From contig JARWIR010000061.1 of assembly GCA_029959085.1 (NCBI GenBank), positions 3,100,001 through 3,164,000 of the forward strand: a stretch of 64,000 bases of DNA, given 5' to 3'. Every line of letters starts with the position of its first letter. Within the stretch, counting starts at the first letter, position 1. This DNA is from Nemophila menziesii (lineage: Eukaryota > Streptophyta > Magnoliopsida > Boraginales > Hydrophyllaceae). This document shows positions 55,629-64,000 of this stretch, one piece after another. Under the pieces are notes generated by a model. The model searched no databases and was not told where the DNA came from. It saw only the letters and a list, made by a program, of their open reading frames with translations. Position numbers and translations under genes: made by a program.

Positions 55629-57195
55629 TGATGTCTCCCTAATTTTTCTTATTTTCGACCCTTGGGAGACATCATTTTTGATGTTTAATTGAATATTTTG
55701 ATAGAGTTTTGAGTTAAAAATGCAATAGTCCGGAATTCCTATTTTATTTTTAGTATTTTTGATTTATTAAGAGCTTTTGCGCGTAATCTTGTGTATTTTA
55801 GTGAAAAGTTTGTAGGTTTGGAATATTAGCTAGGAAAGGAATCCGAGAAGAGAGTCAAAGATCGTGATATGGAGTCAAAGCTTGATAATAAATCCCGAAA
55901 GAATTTTATTTTGGAGCTGCAAATCTGGAAAACAGGCCAAAGATTTCTGATTTCGAGGCACTTACGGGTAGGTTTAGCCGCTGACCTTTGAAGAGAATGT
56001 GTTCCTTATCGAGTTACGGAAATTTAGCAAGCGATTTCAGGTCAATCGGATTTATAACGAATGGGCTAGAGCTGTTTTAGTGGAGGTGGTGCAGCAGTTA
56101 CGGGATTTTGGGCTTAGAAAATGGACTTGGGCTTTTAATTAGTGATTTAATTTTAGGTCCAAGGCCTAATCCATTTTTATTAGTATAAAAGGGGCTTTTG
56201 ACTTCTATTTTTCATACAACTCATTATTCATAAGCAGAAGCATCAGAGTTAAGTCAACGAAGGAAGAAGAAGAAAGCTGTAGAGCTGGAGAGTGTCTATA
56301 TCTCCATTCTCAGCCAAATCCAATTCCGGAAATTAGGTTTTCTTTATTTTTAATTCTGTAAAACATTATGAGTTCTCTTTCTTTTAATTAAGTTTTCTTT
56401 TTAATTAGTATGAGCTAATTTCTTCATAGTACTTGAGATTGCATAACGGGTGAATCCCTATTCTGTTGAATTTCATATGTTTGAATTTGGGTTTCTAATA
56501 AATTAAATTAAATTGGGTCTTTTACATTTTTCTGTAATTTGAGATTATTTACTGTTTTTGGATTGATCAACTAAGAACAGGTGTTAGTATCTAGGCTATT
56601 CCACATATGTGGCGTGTGGATCATCCTGACGGAGGGTTTAGGTATGGACTTAATTACTCAATCTAAAATAGAAACTATTTGACTCTGACGAGCTTAGTTA
56701 ATTTTAGGGCCAATGTGGTAAAAATTACTTAATCATTCGAAAGTGTATCATATTTACCCTGACGGGACTAGTGACACTCTAGAATAGCCTTATAGTCCAC
56801 CCTGACGGGGGTATAAGGAATTTAGAATCCCGACCAATGTTAATTGACCAATTTAACCCTTAAACAACATAGGTAGAATTAGGAGGATCCCTTGCGTCTC
56901 AAGTACTGCCTTCTCATATTTGCGTCTTACCTTCATTTACTTGCGTCTTAGTATTTATTTGCATTTTCTTTATAGTCTTTCATTACTTAGAATTAATACA
57001 AACAACAAATCAATCATTATATCTTTTACTTGCTTTCATAAGTGCAACCATTCATTACTTGATAAGCATTGTAGTTAACCAACCGTCCCTGCGAACGATC
57101 CTAGAATCATTATTACTACTTGGGACAACCGTACACTTGCGGTTGTCGTTCAATTACTTTTCGCATTTATTTTTAGAACACACAAAGGACCACCA
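55629..57195 (+). mobile_element. 5' LTR of E
   Basis: 1567 bp, TGATGTCTCCC to GACCACCA, with TGACGG motifs near 56625, 56686, 56759 and 56802. A U5 hairpin at 57125-57146 has arms ACAACCG and CGGTTGT. Confidence 0.95.
56184..56191 (+). promoter_or_regulatory. TATA box of E LTR
   Basis: TATAAAAG in TTAGTATAAAAGGGGC. Confidence 0.65.
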
Positions 57196-57201
57196 AGTTT
57201 T

Positions 57202-57219
57202 CGGCGCCGCTGCCGGGGA
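57202..57219 (+). promoter_or_regulatory. Primer binding site of E
   Basis: CGGCGCCGCTGCCGGGGA, with the first base changed from T to C relative to A and D. Confidence 0.85.
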
Positions 57220-57338
57220 CGGTAGCGTGTGACCACGGTGTTTATCCTTTAGTGATAGTTGCATTTATTTTTATTTTTGTTTTTATCAGTTTTACGCTTT
57301 TTGTTTGTTTGTCCTTTTCAGGTTTTTAGGTTTGGTGT

Positions 57339-59288
57339 ATGCGAAGGAGACTCTTTAAGGTGCAAGAGCCAACAACTCCAATCCTTAATAATCAAGAATC
57401 ATTAATCAGACTTGTTAACCAGAAAAGAAGAGAACAAGTAAAAGAGGAAAAAGAAATGGCGAATATCCAAGATCCCTGGTTTGTTAACTGTCCAGAAGAA
57501 GTTCCATTCCGAGCTCCTGATCTAGGGGTGGGTGCTTCAGATATAAATGTCCTGAGGTTTCGTCCAGATTCGGGTATGTTAGCTCAATTCCAAAGTTTTG
57601 GAAATTTTCGTGGTAAAGCTGGAGAAGATCCCATCCGAGCAGTACAGAAATTCAAGCGGACATGTGATTCTTACATCACACAAGGAGTTTCAAAGGAACA
57701 AATGTATTTTGCTGCGTTTCAATTTTTCGTTATTGATGGAGCGAGTGAATGGCACGATACGCAAGAGCCTACGAAGATAACAAATTGGGAACAATTAGAA
57801 ACTGCTTTCTTTGACAGGTATTACCCAAGTAACATGAGGTTAGATGATCAACTTGAATTAACTCATTTCCGTCAAGAATATGATGAAACTTTGGGTAAAA
57901 GCTGGACAAGATTTCAAATGTGTTTACGTAGAGTTCCCGATCATGGACTTTCAGAACAACAACAGCTAAAAATCTTTTACAAAGGCCTTGATGGGACTTC
58001 AAGAAAAGAATTAGATTTGCTATTTTGTGCGGGATTTCTTCAAGTTCAACTCGTTCATGCAAAAATCATCCTAGAAAGAACAGTAAAGAATGAAGTTGGG
58101 TGGACTTCAGTAAGAACCCTGGTAATAGGAGTGAATAAAGTTAACATTGAAGAAAAGTTCGCTACTCTTGAGAACAAGATTCAAACTACCATAGAGCAAC
58201 AATTAAAACAGCTCACTTTAGCTGTAAAAGAAGGATTTTTTGGTAAGAAGGTAGCTGTGGAAGCTTCACAAGAAGTTTATATGTGTTCGATTTGTGAGGT
58301 AAATGATCATGATGAGGAAAGTTGTCCGAATAATCAAGAGCCTGTGATGTTTGTCTTCAACAGAGGAAACTTTAATTCAAGTGGTAATGGATATCAGCCT
58401 AACAGAAACCATCCGGGGTTTCAATACTCAAATCCTAATGGGGCAGCCAGTCCTACATATGCGTATCAGCCGCGTCCCCAAGGTAACAACTTCAATCCAG
58501 GACCACATAATAATTATCAAGGAGGACATAATCAAGGAAATTATGTACAAAGACAAGCTCCTCAAGACAATTACAATGAAACCATGAACCAAAAAGCCTT
58601 ACCTGCCCACCCACGAGAAGAAGTAGTTACCCTTCAGAATACCGTTGAAAGCCTAATTGCTCTCTAGACGCAAGCTATGCAAAATCAACAAGCGTCTGAC
58701 GCAAGTATCAAACTATTACAGAACCAAATGGATCAATTCGCGAAACAGCTTAATCAACGTCCACAAGGGCAACTCCCTAGTGACACAGAAAATCCGAGAC
58801 AACATGAAGATTGCAAAGCTGTTACTCTCAGAAGTGGTAAGAACCTCCCTCCCCCTCCTTTTCCTGTTATGAAAGAGAAAGAAGTTCCAAGAAAAGAGAA
58901 GGATGAGGGTGAAAAAGAGAAAGACGTTGAGGTTGAAGAAATAGAGAGTTCGAGTGAGATTCCAAAGAAGAAAGATGATGTTATGAGTAATCTCCCTCCT
59001 CCACCATTTCCATCTCGAGTTCAGAAAAAGGGTGATTTGGCTGATTTTCAGAAGTTCTTTAATAGAGTGAGAGGCCTTAGTATTAATATTCCGTTGTTAG
59101 AAGCTATCCGAGATATTCCCAAGTATACGAAATTTTTGAAGAGAGCCCTCACTAACAAAAGGCCATACTGTGATAATGAGATGATTGGTCTTCCTGAAGA
59201 ATGTAGTGCTATCTGTCAAAGTAAATTGCCTCGAAAGTTAGTTGATCCTGGGAGTTTCACAATTCCGATATCGATTGGAGAAGAATGA
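57339..59288 (+). pseudogene. Gag of E (two in-frame stops)
   Basis: The start ATG is in MRRRLFK. The capsid-like part covers residues of about 60-240 (RFRPDSGMLAQFQSFGNF, FVIDGASEWHDTQ, FFDRYYPSNMRL, LGKSWTRFQMCLRRVPDHG). The zinc knuckle CSICEVNDHDEESC (CX2CX4HX4C) is at residues of about 315-328, then comes an Asn/Pro/Gly/Gln-rich stretch, a coiled coil and a Pro/Lys-rich tail. TAG at 58665-58667 and TGA at 59286-59288 interrupt the single frame; B has Trp (TGG) at the second site, so that one is clearly a mutation. Gag forms the particle and binds RNA. Confidence 0.93.
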
Positions 59289-61382
59289 AAAGGTAAAGCA
59301 CTATGCGATTTGGGTGCAAGCATCAATCTGATGCCCAAATCGATCTTTGATAAGCTAAAAATTGGAGAAGCAAGACCTACTTCTACGGTCTTGCAAATGG
59401 CGGACAGATCTCTTGCACATCCAGAAGGCCGAATTGAAGATGTCCTTGTTAAGGCAGGTACGTTAGTATTTCCCGTCGATTTCGTTATACTTGAATACGA
59501 CGCGGATAGGAATGTCCCCATTATTTTGGGAAGTCCATTCCTAGCCACAGGGCGGCCATTGATTGATGTAGAAAACGGCGAATTGACGATGAGAATGCAA
59601 GATGAGGAGGTCAAATTTAATGTGTTCCGAGCTATGAAGTTCCCAGATTCTCAAGAAGATTGCTTCCGAATGGATGTAGTTGAGCAGGCATCGCAAGAGG
59701 TATTTGATTGTTTTAATTATGATGATATCTTGCAGGCCGCTTTGACATTAGACTTACCTGAGATGATGGAAGAGCTTGCCGAAACAGTGGCAGCTCTTAA
59801 TTCTGAGAATCCAAAGTATAGGCGTCTTGCCTATGAACCCGTGAGAGAACCGGGGGAGATTATTCCTAAAAAGAAGCCTTCAATTGAATCTCCTCCAGAA
59901 TTGGAAGAAAAGCCATTACCAGCACACTTGAGGTATGCGTATTTAGGTACTAATGAAACTCTACCTGTTATTGTTTCAGCAAATTTAACAGGTCCTCAAG
60001 AAGATAAACTGTTGCGTGTGTTAAGAGCCAACAAAGAGGCAATAGGTTGGACAATTGCTGACATCGAAGGCATTAGTCCCTCCTATTGTCAACACAAAAT
60101 CATACTTGAAGACGATAACGCACGCTCAGTTGAAGGTCAAAGGAGATTAATGCTCGCTATGAAGGAAGTAGTAAAGAAGGAAGTAGTAAAGAAGGAAGTT
60201 ATCAAGCTTTTAGACGCGGAGATTATTTATCCCATCTCGAGTAGCGAATGGGTGAGCCTAGTTCAGTGTGTACCGAAGAAAGGAGGAATCACAACAATCC
60301 TCAATGATCAAAATGAAGCGCTTCCTTCAAGAACGGTAGTTGGTTGGAGAGTTTGTATGGATTATTGTAAACTGAACAAGGCCACAAGAAAGGATCATTT
60401 TCCACTTCCTTTCATTGATCAAATGTTAGATAAATTGGCGGGTCGAGAGTATTACTGTTTCTTAGATGGTTATTCAGGGTATAATCAGATTTACGTGGCT
60501 CCAGAAGATCAACATAAAACAACATTTACATGTCCCTTTGGTACTTTTGCATATCGCAGAATGCCATTTGGGTTGTGTAATGCACCTGCTACCTTTCAAA
60601 GATGTATGATGGCCATCTTTTGGGATGTGATCAATAATTTTCTTGAAGTTTTTATGGACGATTTCTCCGTGTTTGGTGATGATTTCGATAGATGCTTAGA
60701 TAATTTGGAGAACGTGTTAATCGGAAGCAAGGCAACATATTTGGTTTTAAACTGGGAGAAGTGTCATTTCATGGTTCGCGAAGGTATAGTTCTGGGTCAC
60801 AAGGTTTCGAGTGCTGGATTAGAGGTTGATAGAGCGATGATAGAGGTAATTAAAACTCTTCCACCTCCTGTTTCTGTTAAAGGGGTAAGAAGTTTTCTGG
60901 GCCATGTTGTCTTTTATAGGCAATTCATTAAAGACTTTTCTAAGATTGCTAAACCGCTATGTAGCTTACTTGAAAAGGATTCCAAATTCCTTTTTGATGA
61001 AGCTTGCTTAGCGGCCTTTCAAGCAATCAAAGAAAAGTTTATTTTTGCTCCTATAGTATTACCTCCAGATTGGAGTTCACCTTTTGAAGTTATGTGTGAT
61101 GCGAGTGATTTATGCATGGGAGCTGTATTGGGACAGAGAAAAGATAAGATATTTCATTCTATTTACTACACTAGTAAAACTTTCAATGGTGCTCAAGTTA
61201 ATTATACAGTTACAGAGAAAGAATTACTAGCAGTTGTGTATTCATTCGATAAGTTTCGCTCTTATCTTCTTGGAGCGAAAGTTATTGTTTATACAAATCA
61301 TTCAGCGATTAGATATCTTATGGAAAAGAAGGATGCTAAACCACGGTTAATCAGATGGGTTTTAATTTCTTCAAGAATTTGA
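59289..61382 (+). CDS. Pol of E: protease, reverse transcriptase, RNase H
   Basis: It continues the gag frame directly after the TGA; no independent start is expected. Protease: [18 protein letters not shown] with catalytic Asp, and [12 protein letters not shown]. Reverse transcriptase: [50 protein letters not shown], the FMDD active site (60652), [18 protein letters not shown]. RNase [24 protein letters not shown], and [11 protein letters not shown] where TDH is usual, so one acidic residue is lost. A 15-bp tandem duplication (60164-60193) adds five residues before the reverse transcriptase. The frame ends by a shift near 61360-61380 just before the usual FDLEI. Confidence 0.93.
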   Translation, partial: KGKALCDLGASINLMPKSIFDKLKIGEARPTSTVLQMADRSLAHPEGRIEDVLVKAGTLVFPVDFVILEYDADRNVPIILGSPFLATGRPLIDVENGELTMRMQDEEVKFNVFRAMKFPDSQEDCFRMDVVEQASQEVFDCFNYDDILQAALTLDLPEMMEELAETVAALNSENPKYRRLAYEPVREPGEIIPKKKPSIESPPELEEKPLPAHLRYAYLGTNETLPVIVSANLTGPQEDKLLRVLRANKEAIGWTIADIEGISPSYCQHKIILEDDNARSVEGQRRLMLAMKEVVKKEVVKKEVIKLLDAEIIYPISSSEWVSLVQCVPKKGGITTILNDQNEALPSRTVVGWRVCMDYCKLNKATRKDHFPLPFIDQMLDKLAGREYYCFLDGYSGYNQIYVAPEDQHKTTFTCPFGTFAYRRMPFGLCNAPATFQRCMMAIFWDVINNFLEVFMDDFSVFGDDFDRCLDNLENVLIGSKATYLVLNWEKCHFMVREGIVLGHKVSSAGLEVDRAMIEVIKTLPPPVSVKGVRSFLGHVVFYRQFIKDFSKIAKPLCSLLEKDSKFLFDEACLAAFQAIKEKFIFAPIVLPPDWSSPFEVMCDASDLCMGAVLGQRKDKIFHSIYYTSKTFNGAQVNYTVTEKELLAVVYSFDKFRSYLLGAKVIVYTNHSAIRYLMEKKDAKPRLIRWVLISSRI

Positions 61383-62838
61383 TTTAGAAATTAAGGATAG
61401 AAAGGATTGTGAGAATCAGGTTGCAGATCATCTATCGCGTCTTGAAGGGTCAGAGATGAATAGTGGTACTGAAGTAGTTAGAGAAGAGTTTACTGACGAG
61501 AATTCGTTTGTGGTTCGTGATTATGAAGCTTCTTGGTATGCAGATATAGCGAATTTAGTTGTGAGTGGTTCTTTTCCTGAAGGATCCACTTATCAAGAAA
61601 GAAAGAGGTTAGCTCATCGTGCTAGACAATTCTTTTGGGAGGATCCTTTCCTCTACAAAGTATGTACTGACCAAATGATACGAAGATGTGTAGCCAAGGA
61701 GGAAACAAAAGCCATTATAGCTAGATGTCATGATTCACTCTATGGAGGACATTTCAAGGGAGATAGAACTGCTGCTAAGGTATTCCAATCAGGTTTTTAC
61801 TGGCCTACTCTTGTGAAAGATTGTCATGATTATGTAAAGAAATGTGCTAGATGCCCGTTTACCGGAAACATATCCAAGAGGGATGAGATGCCACGTAATA
61901 ATGTGTTAGAAGTTGAAATATTCGATGTTTGGGGTATAGACTTTATGGGTCCTTTCGTTCCTTCAAATGGTAACCTCTACATCTTATTAGCTGTTGATTA
62001 CGTGTCTAAATGGGTAGAAGTTGTGGCTTTACCAACCAATGATTCACGAGTGGTGATTAAGTTTTTGAAGTCACATATTTTCACTAGACATAGTACACCT
62101 AGAGTGATTATTAGAGATGGAGGATATCATTTTGTTAATAAGTATTTGAAGGCTGTTCTAGAAAAGTTTGGAGTAAGACACCGTGTATCAACTGCATATC
62201 ATCCACAATCCAATGGTCAAGCTGAAGTTTCGAATCCTGAAGTGAAGTCAATCCTAGAGAAAACCGTTGGTCCTACAAGAAAAGATTGGTCAATGAAGTT
62301 AGATGATGCATTGTGGGCCTATCGTACTACGTTTAAGACTCCAGTTGGTGCATCTCCGTATCGTATAGTGTATGGTAAGGCTTGTAACTTACCTATTGAG
62401 CTTGAAATGGGTGCCTATTGGGCAATTGCGCAGTTGAACTTAGATCCTACCTTAGCCGGAGAGAATTGTATGATGAAGCTTAACGAACTTGACGAATTCC
62501 GATTAAATGCTTATGAAAATGCTAAACTTTACAAAGAAAACATGAAGAAATGGCATGACAATCGGATTCGTGTAAAGAACTTTGAAGTGGGGCAAAAAAT
62601 ATTGAAGTATAATTCAAAGTTCAGCAATTATCCGGGTAAGTTACGGTCTAAGTGGTCGGGTCCATACATTGTGACCAAAGTTACACCTCATGGGGCGATA
62701 GAAATAGAACATCCGCTCGAGAACCGCACCTTCATGGTGAACGGTCATCGTTTAAAGATATACCATGGAGGTGAAGATACCAACCGCTTGGAAGATCCAC
62801 ATCCCGAGGAGGTCATGTATCTCCTCGAGACTCCTTAG
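61383..62838 (+). CDS. Integrase of E
   Basis: After the frameshift, pol continues in the next frame ([19 protein letters not shown]), and the longest open part is 61456-62838. The zinc-binding region ([17 protein letters not shown]), the DDE core ([39 protein letters not shown]) and the C-terminal SH3-like module ([33 protein letters not shown]) are all present, with a stop at 62836-62838. It inserts the cDNA into the genome. RDGG in place of SDGG is a minor variant; the catalytic D, D and E are intact. The separate start is apparent only; the original product is a polyprotein. Confidence 0.93.
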
Positions 62839-62853
62839 AAGCGTGAGGTAACC

Positions 62854-62870
62854 CGTCGAGCTTAACTACG
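62854..62870 (+). other. Post-stop hairpin of E (weakened)
   Basis: CGTCG, AGCTTAA, CTACG: the F and B stem with one mismatch (G to T), followed by TTAAACAAAAG. Confidence 0.5.
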
Positions 62871-63010
62871 TTAAACAAAAGCCAATTTTTTATATATTAG
62901 TTTGAGTTTTTAAATTTCGCAATGTAGAATAGTTTGATTTTCATAATTTTAGTGTTTATTAGTAAGAAATGAGGAAGGGTAGTTGTTTTTGATGATTTCA
63001 GGGGTAAAAA

Positions 63011-63615
63011 GGTCGTGAGTTTGGGGTCGAAAGATCGACAAAGAGAAGAAAAAGGGTTGGTTGTCCAGGGAAAACCGGGAACCCGGTTTTCACATAACCG
63101 GGAACCCGATTTACACGCTGTAACCAACCCTCCACACGCGAGAGTTGGCGTTTTGGTTCGCGAAGTCGACGCAAACCGGGGCCCTGGTTTTCACAAACCG
63201 GGTACCCGGTTTCGAAAGCAAAAATTCCAAATGTTTCTGACCCAGCGTGTTGAAGACCAGCCTTTGGCTGTGTGTCCAGTCGCGCCATCGACGGAAACCG
63301 GGAACCCGGTTTCGCACAAACCGGGAACCCGGTTTTGGAGCTGTAAAATTCGAAATTTCTGACCCCGCGTACTGGGTCCCTCTGTTTGCTGCGTCATCAC
63401 CTGCGTGTCACTTTGATCAGCGTCACGAACCGGGTACCCGGTTTCGCACAAACCGGGAACCCGGTTTTGAAGGGCAATTCTCTGACCCAGCGTCTTGGGG
63501 TCCAGCCAAAAGTTGCGTTTTGAGGAAAAAAATCAATTAAGTAATTTTCCGCGCCGACACAGCGACGCGAAACCGGGTACCCGGATTTCAAAAACCGGGA
63601 ACCCGGTTTTCACGC
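63011..63615 (+). repeat. Palindrome block of E (CCGGGAACCCGG type)
   Basis: After the box TGAGTTTGGGGTC near 63017, about ten AACCGGGAACCCGGTT or AACCGGGTACCCGGTT motifs follow, often in pairs 15-20 bp apart, separated by 'ctgacccagcgt' and 'cgcgccatcgacg' pieces. Open frames on both strands are by-products. Confidence 0.88.
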
Positions 63616-64000
63616 TGTGATGGCGGTTTTGTGCTTTTTAACCTAGTTTCTTTAGCCTCTTCTGCAAGTTTTTACCTAAAATGCACCCACACACTTCCCA
63701 CCTCTGAAAATCATCATTAAGACCTTTATATATCATCAAATCCCACACTCTTTCACCACAAAAACACAAGATCAACTCACCTCCTCTCCAAAATATCATC
63801 AAATTCTTAGTTTTTCCCCAAGATTTTTCTTCACCCAGTCCTTAAATTAAACCCAATTATTTCTTCTCCCACACAAATTGACCATTACCCATCTGATATT
63901 ACGCCTTATTCTTCAATTCCTAAGCCTCAAAACATCAAAGTTCTAAACTTTTCTCTAGTTTCTCACTATTTGAAGTTTTGAGTTTGGGGTGGAAAGAGAT
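63616..64000 (+). other. ORF3 leader of E
   Basis: AT-rich, without a gene, closely like the F and B leaders. It ends TTTTGAGTTTGGGGTGG AAAGAGAT; the ORF3 ATG would be completed by the next base. Confidence 0.75.

Larger units (their letters stand above)
55629..64000 (+). mobile_element. Element E: nearly intact Athila-like retrotransposon (3' end outside)
   Basis: LTR, primer site, gag, protease, reverse transcriptase, RNase H, integrase, post-stop hairpin, palindrome block and the leader of ORF3 are all present. The window ends one base before the expected ORF3 ATG (GGGGTGGAAAGAGAT). It is the only copy here with a complete pol, damaged by two stops and one frameshift. Confidence 0.95.

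Noticed and set aside
57339..59288. Stop codons caused by methylation-type C-to-T decay
   Set aside because: TGG to TGA fits, but the other stops in E and B (GAG to TAG, AGA to TGA) do not, so there is no consistent signature.
63015..63591. Open frames up to about 115 codons on both strands
   Set aside because: Same palindrome block in E; by-products of repeat composition.

Overview
The window reads as repeat-rich, AT-rich nuclear DNA of a flowering plant, probably a eudicot with a large genome. It holds Athila-like Ty3/gypsy retrotransposons with tRNA-Asp-type primer sites, Ty1/copia pieces, plant L1-type LINEs, a CACTA terminus, a tRNA-derived SINE, a MULE-type zinc-knuckle tail and an F-box gene with an F-box-associated domain. 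I cannot name the species. No intact host gene is visible.

Layout. 1-1736: family A LTR, cut by the window edge, inserted in the integrase of element C1 (1737-6871). C1 sits in the reverse transcriptase/RNase H region of a copia element (6872 to about 8545). 8551-8847 and 25568-26205 are two pieces of a second C-type LTR (C2), split by element B (8848-25567, target duplication TTCTT). The 3' LTR of B is itself split by element A (16500-24241, target duplication GATAT). 26206 to about 28330 is a decayed minus-strand copia, followed by a CACTA end and unassigned DNA. An F-box pseudogene on the minus strand is cut in two (45960-45565 and 30800-30140) by a LINE (30801-45564, target duplication GACGGCCACTT). 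That LINE carries a small 5'-truncated LINE (31003-31734, TAGATACTA) in its RNase H and element D (36774-44609, CTAGG) in its ORF1. 45961-49192 is intergenic DNA with a MULE zinc-knuckle tail and a long inverted-repeat element containing a SINE. 49193-55628 is the 3' half of minus-strand element F, whose integrase is interrupted by plus-strand element E (55629 to beyond the window).

How the parts relate. E and F carry the coding machinery: gag, protease, reverse transcriptase, RNase H, integrase and an Athila-type third ORF. A, B and D have LTRs, primer sites, polypurine tracts and target duplications but lack reverse transcriptase and integrase core. A has an unusual ORF without a capsid domain. 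B has gag-protease joined in frame to an integrase-tail-like segment. D has only gag. Although LTRs and coding parts differ, all families share noncoding signals in the same order: a hairpin at the end of the coding region, a block rich in palindromes whose sequence is family-specific, a GAGTTTGGGGT box just upstream of the ORF3 ATG, a GGGA-loop hairpin, a conserved 3' UTR, and a GGA-loop hairpin next to the polypurine tract with paired base changes. My main proposal is a community of coding and pol-less elements held together by shared RNA or cDNA signals. The elements and their boundaries are seen directly; trans-mobilisation is inference.
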